DNA from: Bacteriovoracaceae bacterium
Lineage (GTDB): Bacteria > Bdellovibrionota > Bacteriovoracia > Bacteriovoracales > Bacteriovoracaceae
DNA: 64,000 nt
NCBI GenBank assembly: GCA_018649885.1
Contig: JABIHA010000018.1
Span: 50,354-114,353 of the forward strand
Direction: 5' to 3'
Position 1 is the stretch's first letter; every line of letters begins with the position of its first letter. Positions 33,583 through 41,983 of this stretch are shown here, in pieces. Below the pieces are notes generated by a model, which saw only the letters and a list, made by a program, of their open reading frames with translations, did no database searches and was not told the DNA's origin. Position numbers and translations under genes: made by a program.

Positions 33583-35301
33583 ATGGCCGTTTTTAAAACT
33601 GATCTAGAGGATATTTATTTTAACCTATTCAAAGATCTAAATGTGGCAGAGCTCGCCCCCGACTTAGGTGAAGATGGCATTAAAGATGTAATTGGCCAGT
33701 TTGATAAATTTGTTGGTGCTGAAATATTCCCCAATCGTACTAAGGCCGATGAAGAGGGCGTGAGTTTAGTTGATGGTCAGGTTAAAGTTCCCGAATGTTA
33801 TAAGAAAGCAAAAAATAGTTTCTATGACAATGGCTGGTTTGCTCTTGGTCAGCCTGAGGATATCGGTGGAATGCCTGTTCCTGAAGTAGTTTCACTAGCA
33901 TGTACTTCAATTTCTACTGGAGCCGATACGTCTTTTGGAATGTATCCTGGGCTGACGAAAGCGGCCCTCAATGTCATTAGATTAGTTGGTACTCAGGAGC
34001 AAATAGATCAGTATATCCCATCAATGATGGAAGGTAAGTGGGGCGGAACCATGTGTTTAACTGAAGCTGGAGCTGGCTCAGACGTTGGCGCTCTTCGCTC
34101 AACTGCTAAACCCCTTGATAACGGACGGCACTTAATTTCTGGAACAAAAATTTTCATTTCTTCAGGAGACAATGACCTTTATGACAATATTGTTCACCTA
34201 GTTCTTGCCAGAACACCAGAGGGCCAACCTGGAACTAAGGGAATCTCTCTTTTTATAGTGCCTAAGTACAAAATTGGTGCTGATGGAAGCGTGGGAGAAT
34301 CAAACGATGTGGTATGTAGCAAAGTAGAAGAAAAAATGGGGATTCACTCTCAGGCAACCTGTGAGCTGCAGTTTGGAGCAAATGGTAACTGTGAGGGGTG
34401 GCTTATAGGAGAAGAGTTTGATGGCATGACCAATATGTTTATCATGATGAATGAAGCCAGACTTTTATGTGCGATTCAAGGTGAGGGTCAATCAAGTCTT
34501 GCTTACTCCCTGACAAAACAATATGTGGAAGAAAGAGTCCAATTTGGAACCGAAATTGGGAATCATCCTGATGTGAAAAAAAATATGTTGAAAATGAGGG
34601 CCATGTGTCGTGGGATTAGATCTTTGATTTATTATACGTCTCATCTTTTTGATTCTAAGGAAGAGAGTGCAGAAGCAGAAGTGGCGCTTTTGACACCTCT
34701 TTGTAAAGCCTATTGTACAGATGAGGCAATGCTGATCGCTTCAAACGCCATTCAAATGCACGGTGGATATGGATATTGTAGTGAATATGGAATTGAGCAA
34801 TTCCTAAGAGATATTAAAATTTCTGCCATTTATGAAGGAACGAATGCCATTCAGGCAACTGACTATGTCATGAGAAAAATTCTAAAAGATGGTGGAGCTG
34901 CTTTTCAGTCTCTGGGCTCCAAAATACAAAAAACTCTTTCTAACCCTGTGGCCGCAAACTGGGAGAAAGAAGTGGCCTCCATGGGTGCTTCTATGCAAAA
35001 AGCTGTGGAAATCTTGGGAGTATTTGGTGAAAAGGCAAAAGCAAAAGATTATAATGGTGTTCTACAGCATTGCTGTGAGTTTCTAAGCTTTTCAGGAAAT
35101 CTTATTGTCGCTTGGAGGCTACTCGAGCATGCAATTATCGCGCATGAATCCATAGATTCAGCTGCTGATGCTGAGAAAAAATACTTGAGTACTAAGGTCG
35201 ATGACTTTAGAGTTTTTTGCCAATACTATCTTGTAAATAACATCTCTCTTTCAAAATTAATTACGGGTTGCGACTTAGATGTGGCTTCACTAGAGCTTTG
35301 A
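33583..35301 (+). CDS. Acyl-CoA dehydrogenase
   Basis: 572 residues from the ATG at 33583 behind GGAGG. The FAD enzyme oxidizes acyl-CoA to enoyl-CoA. Seen are MCLTEAGAGSDVGALRSTAK and KIFISSGDND (substrate and flavin contacts, near 160-205), the helical core (RLLCAIQGEGQSSLAYSLTK) and the catalytic Glu in IYEGTNAIQATDYV (near 425). The extra C-terminal domain of about 130 residues places it with the long DmdC/FadE-like acyl-CoA dehydrogenases. It appears to be transcribed alone. Confidence 0.93.
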   Translation: MAVFKTDLEDIYFNLFKDLNVAELAPDLGEDGIKDVIGQFDKFVGAEIFPNRTKADEEGVSLVDGQVKVPECYKKAKNSFYDNGWFALGQPEDIGGMPVPEVVSLACTSISTGADTSFGMYPGLTKAALNVIRLVGTQEQIDQYIPSMMEGKWGGTMCLTEAGAGSDVGALRSTAKPLDNGRHLISGTKIFISSGDNDLYDNIVHLVLARTPEGQPGTKGISLFIVPKYKIGADGSVGESNDVVCSKVEEKMGIHSQATCELQFGANGNCEGWLIGEEFDGMTNMFIMMNEARLLCAIQGEGQSSLAYSLTKQYVEERVQFGTEIGNHPDVKKNMLKMRAMCRGIRSLIYYTSHLFDSKEESAEAEVALLTPLCKAYCTDEAMLIASNAIQMHGGYGYCSEYGIEQFLRDIKISAIYEGTNAIQATDYVMRKILKDGGAAFQSLGSKIQKTLSNPVAANWEKEVASMGASMQKAVEILGVFGEKAKAKDYNGVLQHCCEFLSFSGNLIVAWRLLEHAIIAHESIDSAADAEKKYLSTKVDDFRVFCQYYLVNNISLSKLITGCDLDVASLEL

Positions 35302-35319
35302 GTATTTTGATGCTACACT

Positions 35320-35349
35320 AGTTTTAGTTTTAGTTTTAGTTTTAATTTT
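35320..35349. repeat. 6-bp microsatellite (AGTTTT)n
   Basis: Four AGTTTT units and one AATTTT variant lie head to tail, 17 bp before the GTG start of the next gene. Changes in copy number could alter promoter spacing without affecting a reading frame. Confidence 0.7.
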
Positions 35350-35366
35350 AAACAGTTAGGCATGTA

Positions 35367-36182
35367 GTGCTAGAAAAAATTGAGTCCCTCATAGAGGAGT
35401 TCAACAAGGAGACACACGGGAGCACAGATTACGGTAAAGATAGAATCTACATTATGGGGAGTGAAAAGGGCCTATATAGTCCTTTAAAATTTGTAGATAA
35501 AAAAATTCCGAATCTGGGTGGACTGGATGAGCTGGGCAAAATTGGTTTTGCTTATGTAGCTTATAACTTTCTTGAAAACTCCAATTTCTTGTCTTGGTAT
35601 GAAAAGCAATTTGGAAAAAAATTATCTTCCAAAGAACAAGGCACAATCGAAATATTGGCCCTTTGCGAAGACAAAGTCATCTTTGATTCCCTCGAAACTA
35701 TTCATAAATGTTACGACACTTTAAGAGATCAGTTAATTCTCATCAATTCTAAAAACCTGCCGGTTCAGGTCGGAGAGTGGTATGCAAAAGCAATCTTTGG
35801 ACTGAGACAAGTAAAGTCAACCAGCCAAAGAGGTTTTGATTTCTATCAAAATAATTCACGAGTTGAAGTGAAGATTCACTGGAGTGATGTCTCGTCCCCT
35901 AAGGGAGTTAAGCTCAGAAAGTCTCTTGTTAGCTTAGCTGACAGTGTAGTGGTGGTGTATGTGGCCAAAAATTTTCTGATCAGGGATATCTGTTTTTTAG
36001 ACTCTGATTTTGTGCTCAGAAAATTTTCCGGCAAGGGACACACTATTTTTCTAAAGGACTCTGAGATCTCTGGATATTTTTTCTCGAAGTCAGATAAGCA
36101 CTTCGATAAGGTTCTCAATAAAACGGCATTGATGCGATTTGCCTCTCCGAACTTGGCGATGAAACTTGACGGTAGGATATAA
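35367..36182 (+). CDS. Unknown protein, possibly PD-(D/E)xK-like
   Basis: 271 residues from a GTG start. No signal peptide or membrane helix. The second half has RGFDFYQNNSRVEVK followed by strand-helix units (LADSVVVVYVAKNF), which resembles the D...ExK core of restriction-endonuclease-like folds. That would make it a possible nuclease, but the resemblance rests on one motif. It stands between the dehydrogenase and a two-component system, with a microsatellite upstream. Confidence 0.5.
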   Translation: MLEKIESLIEEFNKETHGSTDYGKDRIYIMGSEKGLYSPLKFVDKKIPNLGGLDELGKIGFAYVAYNFLENSNFLSWYEKQFGKKLSSKEQGTIEILALCEDKVIFDSLETIHKCYDTLRDQLILINSKNLPVQVGEWYAKAIFGLRQVKSTSQRGFDFYQNNSRVEVKIHWSDVSSPKGVKLRKSLVSLADSVVVVYVAKNFLIRDICFLDSDFVLRKFSGKGHTIFLKDSEISGYFFSKSDKHFDKVLNKTALMRFASPNLAMKLDGRI

Positions 36183-36266
36183 CATATTGTTAATAGGTAT
36201 ATTCTCTTGAAAATATTGACACTCCACTGACAAAAAAAGTTTTATCTTGCCCTATATTAGGACACG

Positions 36267-37829
36267 ATGAAGAAGTATGCTCTCATAATTACATCAACAA
36301 TCTTACTGGCCTTTGGTCTAGGTCAATTTGGGCTTTCTCTTTTGGTAAGTGCCAGGCCTACTGAAGAAGATAAGAGAAATATTGAAGAGTTGAAGCAGTA
36401 CTTTATTGATAATGCTAAAACTATTGCCACTATTAATCTGCAATCTATTTATTATAGTGAATCGCAGTATGAGCTTATTGATCCAATTTTAAATATTAAG
36501 TCCAGAAGGAGTCGTTTTCAATCGCAGGTTGAGGATCCAAGGGGACTTAAATGTACTTCAAAAAGATTGAGCCCTCTTTCTTACACGGTATTTTCCAAAG
36601 AAAATGTTTGGGAAGATTACTTGTGTGGTAGAAAGAAATTTCTTCCCTCAAAATTTTTTGAAGTACCTCCCTATCTTCATTCCTCTGGTAGAAGTTATGC
36701 ATTCCTCGCTTTCAAATCAAACTCTGCTGAATTTAAGAGTGATTACTGGTTTTTGGAAAACCTGAGATTTTTTCATCTTGAAGAGCTTAGCCAAAACCTA
36801 CATTTACTTAAAAAGTTTAAAGGGAATTTAAAATACCTCGCTGTTATCGGTCCCTCTGGGGTCAGATCCATGGCAAAGGGAGAATCACCTCTTCTGACTA
36901 AGGATTATTTCGTTACACTCAATTTTGGGAAGAAAGGAAACTTTGGACTTGAGTTTAATCTCCATGAAAGAAGGGAGTTGGAATATTTTCTTGAAAGGAC
37001 GCCTTTTAAAATAAGGGCCTATACTCCCGGAAGGCCTTGTTTCCTAGTTGATGGTGGAATTTGTTGGGAGAAGGAGCTGGGCGCTTTTATCAAAGGCATA
37101 AATAGACCTGCTCTATTTTTCCTAGGCCTATTAACACTTGGTCTTGGTCTTCTGTTAAGGCATCTATTTGTCATTATTAAAGGAGACAGCGTAGAGCGCG
37201 AACAAAAAAGATTGGCGCTAAGGGTTTTAACTCACGAGTTTAGAACCCCTGTCACAAGTCTAATTATTCTAGTGGAAGGATTGATGGAAAAGCTTGAAGA
37301 TCTAACACCAGATGATCAAGTGACAATTCTTCGCATGAACCGTGAAATTTATAGAATGCAAAGACTAACTGAGCTTTCTAATCACTATCTAAGCCTTGAA
37401 GATAAAACAAAAATAATCTCTGGAAAAGTTGAAAAGCTAGAGTCCATAAATGAGTTCTTACTCAATTTAGCTGAGGACTATGAGGGGATTCAAGTAAAAA
37501 CTCTTGCGGTTGATCAATCATTTTCTACAAATATTTTTTGGCTTCACTTATGTGTGAAAAACCTTGTTGAAAATGCCTTTAGGCACGGTATCCCCCCCAT
37601 CGAATTAGGTTTGAAAAGAATGGGGAACTACCTAGTTATTTATGTCAAAGATTGCGGGGAAATTGAAACTGAATTAAAAAACATAACCAAAGCTTTTTCA
37701 AAGGGAAAACTAAGTGAAGGAGTGGGGTTAGGACTCAATATTGTATCGAGAGTAGTAAGTGATTTAGGTGGTGAATTAAAATTAGAAAAAAAACCAACAT
37801 GCTTTAGCATATGGTTGAAGGAAAAATGA
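36267..37829 (+). CDS. Membrane sensor histidine kinase
   Basis: 520 residues: a first membrane helix (residues 3-28), a periplasmic sensor of about 250 residues with no known domain, a second helix (ALFFLGLLTLGLGLLLRHLF, near 285), then HisKA with the phospho-accepting His in LTHEFRTPVTSL (near 325), and HATPase with NLVENAFRHG, DCGE and GVGLGLNIV. It phosphorylates the response regulator encoded by the overlapping downstream gene (ATGATGA). The periplasmic sensor has cysteines (CTSKR, CGRKK, CFLVDGGICW), so redox sensing is conceivable beside the DsbA-like gene. Confidence 0.93.
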   Translation: MKKYALIITSTILLAFGLGQFGLSLLVSARPTEEDKRNIEELKQYFIDNAKTIATINLQSIYYSESQYELIDPILNIKSRRSRFQSQVEDPRGLKCTSKRLSPLSYTVFSKENVWEDYLCGRKKFLPSKFFEVPPYLHSSGRSYAFLAFKSNSAEFKSDYWFLENLRFFHLEELSQNLHLLKKFKGNLKYLAVIGPSGVRSMAKGESPLLTKDYFVTLNFGKKGNFGLEFNLHERRELEYFLERTPFKIRAYTPGRPCFLVDGGICWEKELGAFIKGINRPALFFLGLLTLGLGLLLRHLFVIIKGDSVEREQKRLALRVLTHEFRTPVTSLIILVEGLMEKLEDLTPDDQVTILRMNREIYRMQRLTELSNHYLSLEDKTKIISGKVEKLESINEFLLNLAEDYEGIQVKTLAVDQSFSTNIFWLHLCVKNLVENAFRHGIPPIELGLKRMGNYLVIYVKDCGEIETELKNITKAFSKGKLSEGVGLGLNIVSRVVSDLGGELKLEKKPTCFSIWLKEK

Positions 37830-38488
37830 TGAATCAAATCCTTTTAGTAGAAGATGACCCAAGCTTAGGGGAGAGCTTAAAAAGCTTTCTTGTTAAAGAG
37901 GGATTTAATATTGATTGGGTACAACAATTAAGTGAGGCCAGAAAGCGAGACTTAATGGATTACTCATTAGTCATTTTAGATTGGATGCTTCCCGATGGTC
38001 AGGGAATTGATTTTCTGAAGGAAATCAAAGAAAAAAATATTGGAATACCTGTACTAATGTTAACTGCTAGGGTTGATTTGATAGATAAGGTATTAGGCTT
38101 AGAGTCGGGGGCCAATGATTATCTAACCAAGCCTTTTGAGCCCAGAGAGCTGCTCGCTAGGGTGAGAGTCCAAATGAGAACTTCTCACAAAATTGAAGAG
38201 ATCACGCTTCTTGAGTTTAGTGAGCTAAGAATTAATTTGGAAAGAAGAGAAGTACTCTTGCAAGAAAGTGCAGTAGAGATGACCAAAATGGAGTTTAATC
38301 TCCTGACCTTATTAGCAGGGTCTCCCGGCCGGGCATTTTCTAGGGAAGAGATTCTCAATAAAGTTTGGGGGTTTGAATCCTATCCTTCAACAAGAACTGT
38401 TGACACCCATATATTGCAGCTAAGGCAGAAGATAGGAGACAACTATTTTCAGACTATCCGCGGAATAGGATATAAATTTAACGCGTAG
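37829..38488 (+). CDS. OmpR/PhoB-family response regulator
   Basis: 219 residues from the ATG at 37829 (an adjacent ATG at 37826 is equally possible behind GAAGG). The receiver has ILLVEDDPS, phospho-acceptor Asp in VILDWMLPDG and Lys in DYLTKPFEP. The C-terminal winged helix has the typical end TVDTHILQLRQKIGDNYFQT, then IRGIGYKF. It is the partner of the kinase. Its stop is followed by a stem-loop and then TTACA direct repeats that suit its own binding mode. Confidence 0.95.
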   Translation: MNQILLVEDDPSLGESLKSFLVKEGFNIDWVQQLSEARKRDLMDYSLVILDWMLPDGQGIDFLKEIKEKNIGIPVLMLTARVDLIDKVLGLESGANDYLTKPFEPRELLARVRVQMRTSHKIEEITLLEFSELRINLERREVLLQESAVEMTKMEFNLLTLLAGSPGRAFSREEILNKVWGFESYPSTRTVDTHILQLRQKIGDNYFQTIRGIGYKFNA

Positions 38489-38505
38489 CCCTTTCTCCGG
38501 GCTAC
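38484..38505 (+). terminator. Stem-loop after the response regulator
   Basis: GTAGCCC and GGGCTAC form a perfect 7-bp stem around TTTCTCC, beginning inside the last codons of the regulator gene. The tail ATTCTT is a weak T-run, so termination is probably partial. Confidence 0.55.
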
Positions 38506-38509
38506 ATTC

Positions 38510-38525
38510 TTACAAACACTTTACA
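38510..38525 (+). promoter_or_regulatory. TTACA direct repeat, candidate response-regulator box
   Basis: TTACA at 38510 and again at 38521 are 11 bp apart, the spacing of OmpR/PhoB-type tandem sites. They lie about 90 bp upstream of the DsbA-like gene and just after the two-component genes. Binding by the local regulator is inferred. Confidence 0.45.
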
Positions 38526-38611
38526 CTCCTCTGACATTTAAACGTAGCAAGTAACCGAAGATCATAAACAACGAAAGGGAATTAACACAAGAATTCCCAC
38601 GAGGAGAAGGT

Positions 38612-39400
38612 ATGAAAAGGGCAGCAGCGATTATTATTTCAAGCGTTTTACTTACGGCTTGTAGTCAGACACCCAGTGAAAAGCAAGTGGCCGATGTAAT
38701 CGAAAAAAATCCAGAAATTATATTTAAGGCAATAGAAAAAAGTCCTGAGAAATTCCTAGAAGTTCTCAGCAAGGTGACGGAAAGGGCACGAGAATTAGAG
38801 GCAAAAAAACGAGAGCAAGCAGAACTTGATGAATTTGAGAAACGCATGGACAATCCTTTTACTCCTGCAATTGACAAAAATGTAGCATACCTAGGCACAA
38901 AAGATGCTCCTCTTACTCTCGTTGAATACTCTGATTTTCAGTGCCCTTTTTGTGCAAGAGCAAATACCACTGTTAAATCCCTTCTTAAAAAGTACAAAGG
39001 TAAAATTAGATTTATCTACAAGCACCTTCCTCTTAGCTTTCACCCTCAAGCTCAAATTGCAGCACAGTATTTTGAGGCCATTAAATTACAGAATATGGAA
39101 CTGGCTTTTAAATTTCATGACAAGGTCTACTTTAATCAAGGAAGGCTAAAAGAGGGCGAGAGATACTTGAAAAGCGCAGCAAAAGAATTAGGAGTCAATA
39201 TGAAACTATTAGCAAAACAAATCACCGCAAAGGAGGTGCTATCAAAGATTAAAAAAGATGCAGATGAAGCAGAAAAATTCGGTTTTCGGGGGACCCCTGG
39301 GTTTCTTCTTAACGGAGTACCCATCAAAGGGGCCTATCCCCTGGAACATTTTGAAATGATTATTACTAAACTCCAAGGCAAAGGAAAGCTTTCGATTTAA
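38612..39400 (+). CDS. DsbA-family thiol-disulfide oxidoreductase lipoprotein
   Basis: 262 residues beginning with a lipoprotein signal (IIISSVLLTACSQ), so it is anchored by the Cys near residue 17. A helical stretch (KNPEIIFKAIEKSPEKFLEV) precedes the thioredoxin fold, with active-site CPFC in SDFQCPFCARA (near 110) and the cis-Pro loop RGTPGFLLNG (near 230). The family moves disulfide bonds in periplasmic proteins. A GAGGAGAAGG ribosome site precedes the ATG, with a GGGAATT/AATTCCC hairpin just upstream (38577-38598). Confidence 0.93.
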   Translation: MKRAAAIIISSVLLTACSQTPSEKQVADVIEKNPEIIFKAIEKSPEKFLEVLSKVTERARELEAKKREQAELDEFEKRMDNPFTPAIDKNVAYLGTKDAPLTLVEYSDFQCPFCARANTTVKSLLKKYKGKIRFIYKHLPLSFHPQAQIAAQYFEAIKLQNMELAFKFHDKVYFNQGRLKEGERYLKSAAKELGVNMKLLAKQITAKEVLSKIKKDADEAEKFGFRGTPGFLLNGVPIKGAYPLEHFEMIITKLQGKGKLSI

Positions 39401-39414
39401 TACCCTCCGTAAGG

Positions 39415-39523
39415 CCTCTAAGCCGGTATTCTCCCTCCTACCAACCACATACGGCTTAGAGGTTCTTATTAATCCCACCTCACTCAATCTACAAAAAAAC
39501 CCTAGTCATGTGACTAGGGTTTT
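39415..39523 (+). ncRNA. Candidate 3'-UTR small RNA with anti-Shine-Dalgarno loop
   Basis: After the DsbA-like stop, CCTCTAAGCCG (39415-39425) and CGGCTTAGAGG (39452-39462) pair over 11 bp, with a 26-nt loop containing CTCCCTCCT, complementary to Shine-Dalgarno sequences. A strong terminator ends at 39523. C-rich loops of this type are used by trans-acting sRNAs in other bacteria. No promoter of its own was identified, so it may be released from the mRNA. Could simply be a double terminator. Confidence 0.4.
39496..39523. terminator. Strong bidirectional terminator
   Basis: AAAACCCTAGTCA and TGACTAGGGTTTT form a 13-bp inverted repeat with A and T tracts on either side, suited to end the rightward dsbA-like transcript and the leftward methyltransferase transcript. 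Confidence 0.9.
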
Positions 39524-39647
39524 TGCATTTTATTATTTATCTTAATTGGGTTTAAAAACTGTAGTTTGGGTTAACGCATCAAGGTATGTGCTTGGAATTT
39601 CAGCATACTTTTGGAAGTGGGCGAAGTACAGATATCAAAAACGTCTT

Positions 39648-40883
39648 TTAATAAAGTTTGTATTCCAAGATTCTACATTCAATATTTCCATTGAATACAG
39701 GTATTTTCCTGGAGGTACGAAGTCCTATTTTTTTATGTAGGCCACCGTGTGGAGCTAGTATATAAGCCGTAAATCCTTTGTAGTCTTTTTTTAATTTCTC
39801 ACCAAATTGGTGGTAGAGCTCTTCAGTTTCCTGTAATTCTCCCAACCTGTGTCCGTAGGGAGGGTTGATGAATACTACTCCCTCTCCAAAGTCTGGAGTG
39901 AAGTTAAAGGCATCCATATTTCTAATATCAAAGGACCCTTTAATATTGCAGTGACTCAGTGAGCTTTTAAATTCTTTTAGAGGAAAATTATTTTTATCTA
40001 ATCCTATGAGGTGAAATTTATCACTACCCAGTTTTTGTATTCCCTCTTTGGCCAATTCAGAGAAATAATCCATTTTCTTTTCCCATTTTTTAGCAAAAAA
40101 TTGTTTGAGAAAAGGAGTTTTTTCTAAATTCCATACTGCTCTTTTTGAAACTTCTTTTTTACGCAAATGCATAAAGGACGGTGGAATATTTGCAGACATC
40201 AGTGCTCTTTCCATCAGTAGAGTCCCACTTCCACACATGGGATCAATAATTGGCAGATGACTGTCTTTTGGTACCAGGCTAACCATTGCAGCTGCAAGGT
40301 TTTCCCTGAGAGGTGCACCCACACTTTTTAATCTATAACCCCTGTGGGCAAGTGAAAAACCTGCTAAATCAAAATAAATTTTGGCCACATACCGATCGTG
40401 ATCTGTAGCACTAATATGAAGAAGAATCTCAAGATCAGGGTTGTATTTGTCTACATCTGGTCTGATTCCTGTTTGCTCGCGAAAGTGATCACAAATAGAA
40501 TCTTTTAAAAGTTGTGAAAGATATAGAGGGGATTTGAATTTTACCCCCATTCCTGTGGGGCCTTGGCCAAATAAACAATGGATTTTAAAGCTTTGAGTGA
40601 CACGAAAGATTTCTTCCCATTTTACCTGTTTGGCCATTTCAAAAAATTCTTGTTCTGAGCCCATAGTGATATCGCAGTAGTGATAAAACATTCGGCTGGC
40701 AATTCTTGAGCCTAAAAGAGAATCTAGGGCTGCGCCTTCTGAGGCAGTGAAATTTACCCCTCCTTTAGTCGCGTTTCTGTCTTTGGTGCCAAATTCAGCT
40801 AGCTCGTAATCTAGAAATTCTTCAAGACCTTTGGGGCATGAGGCAAAGTAGCTATTTTTCTTTAATTCTATATTATTTGTCAT
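39648..40883 (-). CDS. THUMP-domain RNA methyltransferase (RlmL N-terminal-like)
   Basis: 411 residues. The N-terminal THUMP region (about 60-170) is followed by a Rossmann methyltransferase with PIIDPMCGSGTLLMERAL (near 205) and the amino-methylating motif VVFINPPYGHRLGE (near 325). This matches the N-terminal half of RlmL, which makes m2G2445 in 23S rRNA, here as a stand-alone protein. The ATG overlaps the end of the kinase gene by 4 nt, so both are read together. Confidence 0.9.
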   Translation of the reverse strand: MTNNIELKKNSYFASCPKGLEEFLDYELAEFGTKDRNATKGGVNFTASEGAALDSLLGSRIASRMFYHYCDITMGSEQEFFEMAKQVKWEEIFRVTQSFKIHCLFGQGPTGMGVKFKSPLYLSQLLKDSICDHFREQTGIRPDVDKYNPDLEILLHISATDHDRYVAKIYFDLAGFSLAHRGYRLKSVGAPLRENLAAAMVSLVPKDSHLPIIDPMCGSGTLLMERALMSANIPPSFMHLRKKEVSKRAVWNLEKTPFLKQFFAKKWEKKMDYFSELAKEGIQKLGSDKFHLIGLDKNNFPLKEFKSSLSHCNIKGSFDIRNMDAFNFTPDFGEGVVFINPPYGHRLGELQETEELYHQFGEKLKKDYKGFTAYILAPHGGLHKKIGLRTSRKIPVFNGNIECRILEYKLY

Positions 40884-41818
40884 TTCAAGGCCTTGTGATA
40901 ATCACGAGCTATACTTAGTAGCTCTTTATAATTTTCGACTTTACTTGGGTCAATATCACCTACCACAAACCTTTTAATTCTCCAAAGAGAGATGGATAGA
41001 AGGCCTACCAAGATTGCTTCGCTCATAAATTGACTTTCATTACTTTCAAGCTTTCTTTCATGGTTGTATCCTTCAAGAAATTTCTCAGTGAGTGCACATG
41101 AAATAACTCCATCAATCAAACATGTTCCCGAGATAGAAACGCCGATATCAAAGATAAAGGGGCCCACTCCGGATTGTTCAAAGTCTATTAAGGTGTGAAT
41201 ATTTCCATCCTCAAATAGTGTGTTGTCGTAATAGAGATCGCCATGGATAAGACCTGATGGAAATTTTTGCGTGCAGTAGCCCTCAAGTTGATCCGAAAAA
41301 AGAGAGTGGAATATTTCTTTAAAATCCTCTGGGCACTCTGGTGATGAATTGACATAGGTTTGTATATCAATAGCGTCATAGCCCACCTGCTCGTGGGTTC
41401 TTAAATCACTTAGGTCAGCGCCTTCGCTCAATTTGTGTAAATTCCCAAGTGTCTTTCCAATTTGGAAGGCCGTATTTTCATTTATTTCAGGAGCGTGACC
41501 TGTGATAAAGGGAGAGACGGTGCCGAAATGGTTTTTGTGGTGATACACCTTTTCACCATTTTTGGTCTCATAGGCGGCAGGGCAGTAGTGAAAGCCGAGA
41601 TTATTAATGCGATATAAGATATTTTGTTCGCTTTCTAGTGAGGCTGCATCTTTGTCATTGGAGACTTTGGCCACATAATCGCCCTGAGCTGTTGTAACTT
41701 TGTAATTTGAGTTAGATATCCCCAGGGCAAGAGAGGAATAAGAAGTAATCTGACCAAAACCATACAGGTCTATGATGCTTTGAAGCTCTTTTTGGCTCAA
41801 TTGGGTGTAAGTCCCCAT
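40880..41818 (-). CDS. Aminoglycoside-phosphotransferase-fold kinase, probably homoserine kinase type II
   Basis: 312 residues with the ATP-binding start (LGISNSNYKVTTAQGDYVAK), the catalytic loop LIHGDLYYDNTLF (near 187) and the metal motif LIDFEQSG (near 210). The sequence around ALGISNSNY and the overall length suit ThrB type II, which phosphorylates homoserine on the way to threonine. Choline or other small-molecule kinases of the same fold are alternatives. Its start lies 165 nt from the divergent ahcY. Confidence 0.75.
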   Translation of the reverse strand: MGTYTQLSQKELQSIIDLYGFGQITSYSSLALGISNSNYKVTTAQGDYVAKVSNDKDAASLESEQNILYRINNLGFHYCPAAYETKNGEKVYHHKNHFGTVSPFITGHAPEINENTAFQIGKTLGNLHKLSEGADLSDLRTHEQVGYDAIDIQTYVNSSPECPEDFKEIFHSLFSDQLEGYCTQKFPSGLIHGDLYYDNTLFEDGNIHTLIDFEQSGVGPFIFDIGVSISGTCLIDGVISCALTEKFLEGYNHERKLESNESQFMSEAILVGLLSISLWRIKRFVVGDIDPSKVENYKELLSIARDYHKALK

Positions 41819-41983
41819 GGAGATGATTACCTTTGTTTTGTTATTAATCTAATAATTATCAATTACGTGGATAAAATACCTGGATCCCAATGACAACGAC
41901 AAAAATCAGGTGCTATACTCACCAAGAAATTTTTTTAACATAATAATGAGGAAGATGCGATGCGTAAGATCGAGGAGGCAAAT

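Noticed and set aside
41819..41959. Possible SAH riboswitch in front of ahcY
   Set aside because: The leader has an ACCTG...CAGGT hairpin but not the conserved SAH riboswitch motifs I would expect.
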